This document shows, one piece after another, positions 56,001 through 60,565 of a DNA stretch of 64,000 bases (position 1 is the first letter of the stretch; every line of letters starts with the position of its first letter). The stretch is from Muriicola marianensis (GTDB lineage: Bacteria; Bacteroidota; Bacteroidia; Flavobacteriales; Flavobacteriaceae). Under the pieces are notes generated by a model. The model did not search any database. It was given only the letters and a program-made list of their open reading frames with translations, and had not been told where the DNA came from. Position numbers and translations under genes: made by a program. The stretch covers positions 1,745,227-1,809,226 of the forward strand of contig NZ_BMFH01000001.1 of NCBI RefSeq assembly GCF_014638095.1. Direction: 5' to 3'.

Positions 56001-57447
56001 CCTCAGTGCTGCAGTGATCAATTGTACGGGCGAAGCCACCGCGACCATAATTGCGGATGCTACGGGCGGACTCGGGAATTACAACTACGAGCTGTATTCC
56101 GATGCTGCGCTGACGAACCTGCTTGCCGGACCTCAGACAGACGGGGAATTCAATAACCTGCTCGCCGGTAGTTATTACATCCGTGTGACCAGCGGGGATT
56201 GTGTGGAAGTGACTTCTGAGATCCTTATCACTGATCCGGTTCCGCTTCAGATAGATACACAGGAATTCACCAATGTGACCTGTGCCGGAGAGGCAGACGG
56301 AACCATTACGGTAGAAGTTTCCGGAGGAACCGGCAATATCCTGTACGCCATATCTCCAAACCTGAACCAGTTCGATACGGTAAACTATTTTGACCGACTG
56401 GCACCAGGGGTCTATGATGTGATCGCCCAGGATGTGAACGGATGTTTCCTCACCTTCCAGTTCACCATCACAGAACCTTCACCAGTAACAGCTACTTTCG
56501 TGGCCGAACCCGAGATCTGTGCGGGCAGTGAAGATGGTACGATCACCGTCAATGTTTCAGGTGGTACAGCCCCCTACAGGACTGCGCTGAATACTACCGT
56601 TGATTCGGCCTTTGTTCAGGACCAGTTCTTCTATTCAGACCTGGCAGCAGGAACCTATGTAGTATTTATTCGCGATGCGAACGACTGTGAAACCAACGTG
56701 ATCGTTGAAATAGAGCCCGGAGTGAACCTTAATGGGGTGGTGACGCCTGTGTATGAATGTACCGGCAACATCCCGGACAACTATATCAATGTCACAATGG
56801 AGGATCCTTCTGTCCTTGGTTCTATCATGTATGCACTGGATTCAACCGATCCTGCCGATATGCAGCTGAACCCTGACTTTACCAACATACCACCGGGGTC
56901 CCATTACGTGGCTATCTCCCATGCAAATGGGTGTATGATCACCCTCGATTTCGAGATCGATAGTTTTGAGCCTCTGACCCTGACGCTGGAGCAGAACAAC
57001 ATTAATGAGATCACGGCAGTTGCTGCAGGTGGATCACCCCCTTATACCTTCTATTTTAATGGGGATGACAATGGGGAGGACAACACCTATTACATCACGG
57101 AAACGGCTACCCATACGGTACGTGTGGTAGACAGCCTTGGATGTGAGATGGAGGCCCAGATCTTTATGGAGTTCATCGATATCGAGATCCCGAATTTCTT
57201 CACCCCTGACGGTGACGGAATGAACGACCTGTGGATCCCGAGGAACATGGAAGGCTTCCCTGAAATACTAATCAAAATATTTGACCGTTATGGTAGGGAG
57301 ATCGGTGTCATGTCGATAGACCATACAGGCTGGGACGGCACCTACAAAGGAAATGAATTGCCTACCGGGGATTACTGGTATATCGTGAAGCTCAATGGAG
57401 AGCGTGATCACAGGGAGTTTGTAGGGCACTTTACACTATACCGATAA
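44032..57447 (+). CDS. sprB: SprB-like giant gliding/adhesin protein with type B T9SS sorting domain
   Basis: A 4471-residue secreted protein. The start at 44032 (MRLNFTRKILLAGIALFSFM, signal peptide ending GYAQ) overlaps the PorP stop; an upstream in-frame GTG adds 12 residues and is not needed. The N-terminus has a unique 350-residue region, then a DUF11-like domain (about 385-480), a Ca-binding EF-hand-like loop (at 45742-45777) and about 40 repeats of 75-90 residues. Repeats follow the SprB pattern: C-F-G-x-x-D-G, then GGT.PYTYSIDG, TFTGLxxGxYTxTVxDxxGC. Cysteines are frequent. The last 90 residues are the type B sorting domain (IPNFFTPDGDGMNDLW, KIFDRYGRE, GDYWYIVKLNG). F. johnsoniae SprB (about 6500 aa) has this plan and is the mobile gliding adhesin. 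Confidence 0.88.
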   Translation: MRLNFTRKILLAGIALFSFMGYAQEFTPFTVRYQNNIKGDLTFIANNIVNRDGGSGSTEPEDPYNATGNSSTYNDWLNMQYIDVDSDPSTFSSSSATFAFPNASCNLIRYAGLYWSATYPSEQAGQALGTNRQNDFNQVKFMVPGGSYVDITADAVIYDGFTSGDPSVQQNSPYACYADVTALITPLADPTGDYTVANVRSVVGSLSPGGGAAAGWTLVIVYENPTLTGKLITTFDGFARVRSANPTVDVNYSGFNTIPVGPVSATIGAAALEGDNRITGDQMLFRAASNPTFTNISDPVNPANNFFNSNITLDGAITNNRTPNSVNTLGYDTDMFLLNNPLNSVLPNSETDATIRFTSSGDQYYPFFNSFNVEIIEPNIVVEKTVEDIAGNDITGMGVNLGQLLDYVLAFQNIGNDDATNYVLRDVLPVNVTLDESNLVLPAGVTYVYDAINNEISFNIPDNIVEAGDPVREIRMRVRVAENCFDFVDACTDQIPNQAYSTYQGVINDNVITDDPSVSDFDACGFVTPGATNFLLDDLENCDYSRTVQLCGDDVLLDAGDNFDSYVWYRDENMDGVIDPGDTIIDDGDPDGDPSTQLVTEVGMYIVDKIVADPCKGFQEIITVENFGATQTNPIIDLINDPTNTVEGEIVTCPNDGELLPKVFLCGLNDTELIQVNIPDADSIEWEQLDTASCASAGADCANKNSGCTWNNVGTGSNWLATDPGEYRMIINYQNGCFTRFYFNIFKNPLNPQANVTDLICTSPGNITVTNMPADYEYQLLDATTGNILVPYSAGNGPSFTINSNGAYTVEMRQAGVTDGCIFRLENIGVLARDFQVDITTKDTDCTGLGEISISVLDVEPQYYYEISQGGTTVDTFGPSDDNNYTFENLNDGTYDVLVTTDDGCSYTEQVVINNLTDLTLTAQISQHISCREGNIQMDSDGGRTPHVYAIWSFVDESGTPVTSYSNPSDIPASEFQTSVIFDVLVPGDYTFVVVDKNNCFAISNTVTIVLVPEIEYDPATIIDETCFGAADGTIQFNLTDTNGYQVEFFLLDEFGNELANNTSGVFTGLAQGDYTIRLDQSKGGATCEFFEDYTVSGPSNALSGDAVLVQAYTCLQDGIIEAQNVTGGTAPYEYSIDGVNFVSGAGSETFTGLTPGSYTITIRDANGCIITTNTVTIDPTNGPTDISFAATTPTCPALTSDLTLTVTGGTAPLTYEIIAPAPVNNGNNNVFTGLSPDTYTFQVTDVNGCSYQENYTVPSVAPIQVSGVLVSNVTCFGGADGEVSYSVAGFNSTYSYSVNGGAAVTGQSAATISLTGLTAGDYTVLVTDEVTNCTDSETITVSEPAAALSFTFTSTPLTCASDASVTITASGGWGGYSYQLEQPDTTALGPQGSNVFSGLTQTGTYTISVTDSEGCVETDTFVISAPANPALTLDPATDLCYDPSTGVTLNANVTGGVGPYSYSLNGGANQSSNVFANLTPGSYTVVVTDSYGCTATSNTVTIEPQLTLNGVLTKELDCTASPDAVIDVTINGGYAPFSYQVNGGGSVAVVGNTFTFTTAVDGSFTFLVTDNEGCTAQTTIVVDPITNPVATHTATDPTCDSNADGSVEILIDPNFGTAPYQVDFDGAGFSNQTVYSNLPAGTYNYVVRDSKSCTYNGSVTLTAPNPISADAVIIQNYTCLQTGSIQAQNVTGGTPGYTYSIDGVTFQASDTFTGLTDGAYTITVMDSNGCTFVTASAVIPPLDPPTDISFAATPPNCPAQTSDITLTVTGGVGAITYEIIAPVAVNNGNNNVFTGLAPDTYTFRVTDSNGCSYDENFTLNPVAQVQVAGVLVSDVSCVGAADGAIDFTVSDFATTYSYTVNGGAAVTGQSAATINLTGLVAGNYTIIVTDETTNCTDTDTITVSEPANPLAFTFVVSPLTCTTDASVTITATDGWGGYTYELVQPDTSTLGPQALNSFYGLNQLGTYTINVTDAGGCTVSDTFDIVTPANPVASIDAASTLCYSSTSPATIVVGATGGLAPYYYSINGGPTQTSNTFSDLIPGNYTFTVLDSNGCTDDIAVTIEPEVTLTATLVKDLDCSASFDAVVDVTTAGGYSPFTYEINVDGAGYVAYGGGFPYTTTTPGTYQFRVTDSQGCTAESNVITVTPVVNPVATAIVTDPNCFGDANGIVEIDIDPSFGVAPFEVSFDGSPFSAQTVYTGLSAGTYNYAVRDSKECTYTDTVTLTDPALFDANVTPIDVSCGGAGVGDIPGRIDINITSGGVPNFTYTLYDNLNNIVVTTGPNPIVNTPATSVSFDGLDFGDYYVRIIDANGCEYYENPVRVRANPFLTLNAAPAIVDCPTGGTVELSADGGSGSYTFSIYGSGVGPTTEVPGPGPLEETATFTGLNAGQTYIFQAIDDGTMCSSYVEVTIPTLSSIDVVADPVVTYVTCFGDTNGSISFQIEGYDGTVTDINYSILESLTNNPLGAPYTGTVTGPAGPGPTPVVNLTNIPPGDYVLYFEEATSPFCSNTYAFRILEPSPIVLNLVDNNNANCNEDAQVTVLATGGSGGFTYAFVQDGVAPVPGDFTASNYAELDPAVNTDWDVYAQDSNGCVSPVLDVTIATDPSPVISAAVLNQCAAPEGAFEVRVTLDNAGVGPYVISVNGGAYQSTSLVNAGDFVDFTGLSSGSYTYTVRDSNGCETTDSVTIYTPSSLAAEALVQPTCATNDGQVLLTPYGGSGVYTYELFLGAISVAGPQVSPLFTGLAPGVYTAYVYDTLVAGCGSSVSVELTVPTNVSFSITQTDVTCTGASDGTVTAILDPGMDNPPYEYELYDGTGLILLSGPQPDPTFTGLAAGNYEILVRSSRLCEDRIPFTITEPAPVDVVATATDFACDAGNAPTQAVITAVGSDGTAPYTYSIDGVNFFSSNTFNVNDTGAVQNFTVTIRDANGCTDTDNVTINPLPTITDVSVAQLVAITCSNDETVRLTVTGGSGDFDFDLLPLGSQPTQSPGAGVFTADFDLSAPGDYTFRVTDNVTGCWFTTVPYNIPPYDLIEVIATAVTPVTCFGDTDGELSIQVNNYLGNYTYQVFDGAGTPVTGVVPSDTSVNPRTISGLPAGNFYVEVIATDTPFCDDISNTITIGSPAAPVALAVTSNINANCNIGAQVSVQASGGTPGYQYAFMPTGNVPAAGDYSASASAVLNPATYPADYDIYVQDTNGCSTFITVTVDEDPLPTVTAPAFATDQCTSDGTSYSFTVVGTGVAPLEYSVGAGYQSSPTLTVSAPGTYTVTVRDANGCTDTDTITILPPLSLTPEVIAQPSCALNDGEVRITASGGSGSYEYDLLDGGGVSVIGGVPQASDTFSGLAPGNYTAVVYDTAGSGCDAQAPITLEAPTPVTFTYNKEDVSCAGGSDGFIQVVLDPSNDNPPYTYTLDDGVNPPVVQTSPLFNNLSAGSYDITVTSDRNCTHTETVIINEPLPLSVTASATTFACNPDNSVAQAVITAVATDGTAPYSYSIDGVNFFSNNTFNINDTGVVQNITVTVRDDNGCIATDMVTIDPLNVFTAVVTQVTAISCVNPEQVLVTISDDGNPGNTYTVEALPIGNPNATLTGTPTNVTAEFDLSAVGTYVFRITDNATGCYFTTAPYEILPYDTIDVVATATAPVVCYGDSNGAAEINISGFTGTYNYEVFTSAGVSTGMVGSADTSTNPLAINSLPAGNYFVRVTETAYPFCVEDSNIITIVSPSSALTAIVSEIANVTCTNDQGEILVDPSGGYAPYDIVLTNTTTGQVYTANGVNSQTFTGLSAGNFTVDVTDAGGCVLNDTITLTQPSPITADITATPTTLVCYGDTNATVTAINVLGGQGVYQYQLNYYDPTGTVIDFTSGGQTSPVFNNLGAGIYSITVSDGWNCDVETVQVTISEPSDVESSLIQATAMTCTNDAEIILTATGGTGPYEYSTDNVVFSPMSAGNTHTFTVTPGAYQYYVRDSFGCEANISNQVTVDPVPPLMIDLDLSAAVINCTGEATATIIADATGGLGNYNYELYSDAALTNLLAGPQTDGEFNNLLAGSYYIRVTSGDCVEVTSEILITDPVPLQIDTQEFTNVTCAGEADGTITVEVSGGTGNILYAISPNLNQFDTVNYFDRLAPGVYDVIAQDVNGCFLTFQFTITEPSPVTATFVAEPEICAGSEDGTITVNVSGGTAPYRTALNTTVDSAFVQDQFFYSDLAAGTYVVFIRDANDCETNVIVEIEPGVNLNGVVTPVYECTGNIPDNYINVTMEDPSVLGSIMYALDSTDPADMQLNPDFTNIPPGSHYVAISHANGCMITLDFEIDSFEPLTLTLEQNNINEITAVAAGGSPPYTFYFNGDDNGEDNTYYITETATHTVRVVDSLGCEMEAQIFMEFIDIEIPNFFTPDGDGMNDLWIPRNMEGFPEILIKIFDRYGREIGVMSIDHTGWDGTYKGNELPTGDYWYIVKLNGERDHREFVGHFTLYR
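45742..45777 (+). other. EF-hand-like calcium loop in the giant adhesin
   Basis: The codons give DENMDGVIDPGD, an exact 12-residue EF-hand/dockerin loop (Asp1, Asn3, Asp5, Gly6, Ile8, Asp9, Asp12). It lies just before an Asp-rich DDGDPDGDPS stretch, so calcium binding to this part of the adhesin is likely. Confidence 0.6.
47344..50733 (+). repeat. Internal tandem duplication 1 of the giant adhesin, period 1695 bp
   Basis: Copy 1 (47344-49038) and copy 2 (49039-50733) are in frame (565 residues each). Matching anchors include YTCLQ(D/T)GxIxAQNVTGG, NNGNNNVFTGLxPDTYTF, AAVTGQSAAT and PxTLGPQ. The copies are clearly homologous along their whole length but have diverged in many residues and codons, so the duplication is not recent. 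Confidence 0.75.
51010..55200 (+). repeat. Internal tandem duplication 2 of the giant adhesin, period about 1.8 kb, about 2.3 copies
   Basis: The anchor VTCFGDTNG at 51322, VTCFGDTDG at 53164 and VVCYGDSNG at 54961 are 1842 and 1797 bp apart. Between them, NANCN at 51631 recurs at 53446 (1815 bp), and SIDGVNFFS(S/N)NTFN and PPYxL/TI recur similarly. The unit is about 600 residues. The third copy is incomplete. Confidence 0.7.
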
Positions 57448-57469
57448 GCCGATTAACCGAATCAAAACT

Positions 57470-58414
57470 ATGCGTAAGTCCATCGTATTTGTAATCTTAT
57501 CACTGAGCGTGTTGTTCGCCAGGGGACAGGAGCTTACCCTGCCTCAGCTTTCCCAGTACCTGGCCGACAACCCCTTTGTGATGTCGCCGACCTACGCCGG
57601 GATTGGTGATCACATCAAGGTGCGTATCAACGGACTTACCCAGTGGGTAGGGATCAAGGATGCCCCGGACACCCAGTCTCTGGCTGCAGATGCCCGGATA
57701 GGGAACAAGTCGGGCCTCGGGATGCTGCTCTACAATGACAGCAACGGGGAGACTAAGCAAAGGGGGGCGCGCCTGTCCTTTGCCCACCACCTTACGCTCG
57801 ACAGGTATGACGATGAGTTCCTCTCTTTCGGGATCTCATATAACTTCAACCAGTTCCGTATCGACATAGAAAATTTTGACAGTCCGGATCCGACGGTTAC
57901 TGACGACAGGGCGACGACCAACCACAACTTTGACGTGGGTGTGCTTTACAGGAAGGACAAATTCTATTTTAGTTTGAATGCTTCCAACCTACTCGACAAG
58001 GACCTCACCCGTTTTAACCCGGTCTTTGAGCCCAACAGGCTTCGGAATTACTACATATACACCGGTTACCGTTATACAAAGAACAAGAACAGCAGGCTGG
58101 AGATTGAACCTTCCATCTTCTTTCAGTTGTTCGAAAGTGACGGAAGATCTGTAACCGACCTCAACGTTAAATTCAGATGGTACGATTTTGAGGACTATTA
58201 CTACGCAGGCGTCACCTACCGCTTCCTGAATGACCAGATCGGTAATCCCCTCTACATTGCGCCCATCATAGGTCTCAAGAAAAGCAATTTCTACTTCGGG
58301 TACTCCTACCAGATCATCCTGAACGAGATCCTGGGATTCAGCACGGGAACCCACGTGGTTACCCTCGGGGTCGATCTTTTCCAGGGGCTGAGCAATTGCC
58401 GCTGCACCTACTAA
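57470..58414 (+). CDS. sprF: SprF/PorP-family T9SS protein
   Basis: A 314-residue protein with a signal peptide (about 1-19, LFARG/QE) followed by a beta-barrel typical of PorP/SprF: LSQYLADNPFVMSPTYAG, alternating strands, KDKFYFSLNASNLLDKDL, and a C-terminal strand-rich end. It lies 22 bp after the giant sprB-like gene, the F. johnsoniae sprB-sprF order. SprF is needed for SprB delivery to the cell surface; here the same partner role is inferred. The last residues (GLSNCRCTY) are unusual in having two cysteines. Confidence 0.88.
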   Translation: MRKSIVFVILSLSVLFARGQELTLPQLSQYLADNPFVMSPTYAGIGDHIKVRINGLTQWVGIKDAPDTQSLAADARIGNKSGLGMLLYNDSNGETKQRGARLSFAHHLTLDRYDDEFLSFGISYNFNQFRIDIENFDSPDPTVTDDRATTNHNFDVGVLYRKDKFYFSLNASNLLDKDLTRFNPVFEPNRLRNYYIYTGYRYTKNKNSRLEIEPSIFFQLFESDGRSVTDLNVKFRWYDFEDYYYAGVTYRFLNDQIGNPLYIAPIIGLKKSNFYFGYSYQIILNEILGFSTGTHVVTLGVDLFQGLSNCRCTY

Positions 58415-58434
58415 GAAATCTATTCCTTTTGCCC

Positions 58435-58442
58435 TACCTTTG
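58435..58442 (+). promoter_or_regulatory. Bacteroidota -7 element for folB
   Basis: TACCTTTG (TAnnTTTG) 18 bp before the folB ATG at 58461; no clear -33 TTG at normal spacing. It lies after the sprF stop, so folB can be transcribed separately. Confidence 0.5.
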
Positions 58443-58460
58443 CCTCTTCAGGAAGCAAAG

Positions 58461-58817
58461 ATGCACACCGTTACCTTAGAAAATATCAGGTTGTACGCCC
58501 ACCACGGGTGCCTGGAGGAGGAGACCGTGATCGGCAGTGATTACCGGGTGGATGTAGAAGTTCAGGCCCCGTTGGATAAGGCTGCCAACTCGGATGACCT
58601 GGAGGATACCGCAGACTACGTCACCATCCATCATATCGTAAAAGAAGAGATGAAGGTGCCTTCTAAATTACTGGAACACGTCGCCAGACGTATTGCGGTG
58701 AGGATCCTGGATGAGATTTCCATCGTGCAAAAGGGAAAAGTAGTCGTTGCTAAGGTAAATCCGCCCATTGGGGGTGACGTGGCTTCCGTTTCGGTGAGCT
58801 ATTTATTTAGTCGATAA
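58461..58817 (+). CDS. folB: Dihydroneopterin aldolase
   Basis: A 118-residue FolB of normal length. The start at 58461 (MHTVTLENIRLYAHHGC) is preferred over an upstream in-frame ATG at 58440 because it begins at the conserved strand and is preceded by AGGAAGC. Signatures are the YAHHGC(L)EEE active-site segment with the catalytic Glu, and the C-terminal KVNPPIGGDVASVSV, where the Lys acts. It cleaves dihydroneopterin to 6-hydroxymethyl-dihydropterin in folate synthesis. Confidence 0.9.
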   Translation: MHTVTLENIRLYAHHGCLEEETVIGSDYRVDVEVQAPLDKAANSDDLEDTADYVTIHHIVKEEMKVPSKLLEHVARRIAVRILDEISIVQKGKVVVAKVNPPIGGDVASVSVSYLFSR

Positions 58818-58856
58818 GCAGCCGGGGAAATCCTGTTTTTTTGACGGTGTATTCAT

Positions 58857-58864
58857 TATCTTTG
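58857..58864 (+). promoter_or_regulatory. Bacteroidota -7 element for the first tRNA-Cys
   Basis: TATCTTTG lies 11 bp before the tRNA at 58876. A TTG at 58841-58843 is only 13 bp upstream, shorter than the usual 19-23. Confidence 0.5.
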
Positions 58865-58875
58865 CAAGAGAACAA

Positions 58876-58947
58876 GGCATTGTGGTCGAATTGGTTAGAC
58901 GGAGCTGCGCAACAGCTTTTATGGTGGTTCGAGTCCACCCGATGCCT
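58876..58947 (+). tRNA. tRNA-Cys (GCA), variant with C33
   Basis: 72 nt fold as a tRNA: acceptor GGCATTG/CGATGCC, D-stem GTC/GAC, anticodon stem GAGCT/AGCTT, T-stem GGTGG/CCACC with TTCGAGT loop, discriminator U73 (a Cys identity element). The anticodon loop is GCGCAAC, giving anticodon GCA but with G32, C33 and C38 instead of the near-universal U33. G32-C38 could even pair and shrink the loop. No CCA is encoded. It may be a second, decaying or specialised Cys tRNA; the copy at 59039 is the canonical one. Confidence 0.75.
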
Positions 58948-58962
58948 CTGCTGAGAATCTTT

Positions 58963-59006
58963 CCCTCCTGAATACCCTAAATTTAGTTGTGAGCAGGAGG
59001 GTTTTT
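58963..59006 (+). terminator. Terminator after the first tRNA-Cys
   Basis: Stem CCCTCCTG (58963-58970) / CAGGAGGG (58994-59001) with a 23-nt loop, then TTTTT. It ends the first tRNA transcript before the second tRNA promoter. Confidence 0.7.
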
Positions 59007-59018
59007 CATCTTATTTCG

Positions 59019-59026
59019 TAAATTTG
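59019..59026 (+). promoter_or_regulatory. Bacteroidota -7 element for the second tRNA-Cys
   Basis: TAAATTTG (TAnnTTTG) 12 bp before the tRNA at 59039. Confidence 0.5.
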
Positions 59027-59038
59027 CTGCGCTGAAAA

Positions 59039-59109
59039 GGCATCGTGGCCGAGTGGCTAGGCACAGCTCTGCAAAAGCTTGTACAGCGGTTCGAATCCGC
59101 TCGATGCCT
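59039..59109 (+). tRNA. tRNA-Cys (GCA), canonical
   Basis: 71 nt: acceptor GGCATCG/CGATGCC, D-stem GCC/GGC, anticodon loop CTGCAAA with U33 and anticodon GCA, T-stem AGCGG/CCGCT with TTCGAAT loop, discriminator U73. No encoded CCA. This is the ordinary Cys tRNA, 91 bp after the aberrant copy. Confidence 0.92.
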
Positions 59110-59117
59110 CAGAAAAG

Positions 59118-59148
59118 ACCCCAATGAGAGAACTCCTTGGGGTTTTTT
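59118..59148 (+). terminator. Terminator after the second tRNA-Cys
   Basis: Stem ACCCCAA / TTGGGGT with a 12-nt loop, then six Ts. It overlaps the stop codon of the convergent LysE gene. Confidence 0.85.
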
Positions 59149-59824
59149 AATGTCCTTCGGCTTCCCGGATGAGTTCTATCCCTTTTTCTATGTTGAGCTG
59201 GTCTTTTGGTAGAAATCCTTTGATGATTAGCACAATGCCACAGATAGCCAGGACCACTCCCAGGGCCTTTTTTACAGCGCGAATCCGCTTGGGGGTAAGT
59301 TTTCGCTTGAGTTGCTTGGCGAGAAGGATCTTAAACAGATCCGTGATCAGGTAAGCGAGAAGCATAGTAGAGAAAAAGACCAGGATCCTGTCGGGATCAT
59401 TGTCCAGACTGGGGCCCACTACGATGATCACACCCAGCCAGAATACGAGGACACCTATATTGATGAAATTAAGCAGGAATCCCTTGATGAAAAGACCTAA
59501 AAAGCCCGTCTTGGAAATATGAACATTGCGCTTTTCCTTAATCGGCGCCCTATTCAACAGAATAGTGAGGGAATAGATCAGGAGGATCACCCCTCCGAAA
59601 ACATAGAGGCCGGGTTGGTTGCTGAGGTTCTCCAGGAGTTGAAAACTACTGAAATAGGCGATGATCAGGAAAAGGATGTCGGCGATGATCACCCCGGCAT
59701 CGAATACGAGTCCAGCTCTGAATCCCTTAGTAGCGCTGGTCTCAAGCAAGACAAAAAACACAGGGCCGATCATGAAGCTCAGAAAAAATCCTAGGGGTAT
59801 GGCTGCCTGAACATCTTCGATCAT
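59147..59824 (-). CDS. LysE/RhtB-family exporter
   Basis: A 225-residue inner-membrane protein with about six hydrophobic segments. The N-terminus IPLGFFLSFMIGPVFFVLLETSATKGFRAGLVFDAGVIIADI matches the LysE superfamily (GP..F..L..T...G). These proteins export amino acids or related small metabolites using the proton gradient. Substrate is not predictable from sequence. It is 10 bp after the DUF2807 gene on the same strand and shares its transcript with it. Confidence 0.88.
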   Translation of the reverse strand: MIEDVQAAIPLGFFLSFMIGPVFFVLLETSATKGFRAGLVFDAGVIIADILFLIIAYFSSFQLLENLSNQPGLYVFGGVILLIYSLTILLNRAPIKEKRNVHISKTGFLGLFIKGFLLNFINIGVLVFWLGVIIVVGPSLDNDPDRILVFFSTMLLAYLITDLFKILLAKQLKRKLTPKRIRAVKKALGVVLAICGIVLIIKGFLPKDQLNIEKGIELIREAEGH

Positions 59825-59834
59825 TCCATGGGTT

Positions 59835-60515
59835 TTACATGCGTTCTATCTTTCCTCCGAATACGGTCTTTTCCTCCATCTTAGCCGGATCGCCATATAC
59901 AAACACAGTACCCCCGGCTTTGACGGTCGCCTTTACATAGTTCGTGGCAAAGATCTCTGCCGTGGAGCCCGCATTCACATTCACGGTGCTGAATTCTGTT
60001 TTGAGGTCCTTTCCTTTGTAGATACCTCCTGTATTGATCTGTACATCCTGATTCTCGGAGCTTCCGGTGGCGTTGATAACACCTCCGGTAACCGCTTTGA
60101 TCAACAATTGTTCTGTCTTGGCCTGCACGCGGATCTCCCCGCCTTCCTGGGCCCTGAGGTCCAGTACGCCCTGGGATATGGTCTCCTTGGTGGTGATACG
60201 AGCATCCTCATTGACATCGATCACAACCAGGTCATCGGTGTAATAGAGATCGATGAAAGTACGGTATCCGCTGAAGATCTTAAATATCTCCATCCTGATC
60301 TTCAGTACCCCGTCTGTATTCACAAGGGCAACTTTTGAGGTATTGGCCCCGGTGATGACGGCCTGATTCCTGTCTGAACGGATCAGATTGACGGAAAGCC
60401 CGTCATATACCTTCACTTCCTTGAAGCTGCTAAGATTTTGGGTAACCCTGCCATCCTGGGCTTGAAGCCCCCAAATTCCCAGACCTAAAAAGAAGAGTAC
60501 AAACAACTTTTTCAT
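59835..60515 (-). CDS. DUF2807 (putative auto-transporter head, GIN-domain) protein
   Basis: A 226-residue exported protein; the start at 60515 (MKKLFVLFFLGLGIWGLQA, then QD) gives a signal peptide, and the upstream in-frame ATG only adds six residues. The mature part is a repetitive beta-helix with alternating hydrophobic strands (VKVYDGLSVNLIRSDRNQAVITGANTS, then I-N-A-T-G-S-x-N) typical of DUF2807. In Bacteroidota such proteins are envelope-associated and often near stress-response genes; no specific function is claimed. It is 50 bp downstream of rnr and 10 bp upstream of the LysE gene. Confidence 0.85.
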   Translation of the reverse strand: MKKLFVLFFLGLGIWGLQAQDGRVTQNLSSFKEVKVYDGLSVNLIRSDRNQAVITGANTSKVALVNTDGVLKIRMEIFKIFSGYRTFIDLYYTDDLVVIDVNEDARITTKETISQGVLDLRAQEGGEIRVQAKTEQLLIKAVTGGVINATGSSENQDVQINTGGIYKGKDLKTEFSTVNVNAGSTAEIFATNYVKATVKAGGTVFVYGDPAKMEEKTVFGGKIERM

Positions 60516-60565
60516 CTGTTGTTGATTTAGCATGCCCTGTAAAGAACGTTTAAATTTAAGAAAAC

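Noticed and set aside
44032-57447. Possible CRISPR or DNA satellite array
   Set aside because: The repeats are coding, in frame and variable, with 75-90-residue spacing; they are protein-domain repeats, not short identical DNA repeats with spacers.
58876-58947. Interpretation of the first tRNA as a non-Cys isotype
   Set aside because: Anticodon GCA, U73 and the close match to the canonical copy 91 bp away support Cys; shifting the anticodon frame would break the stem lengths.
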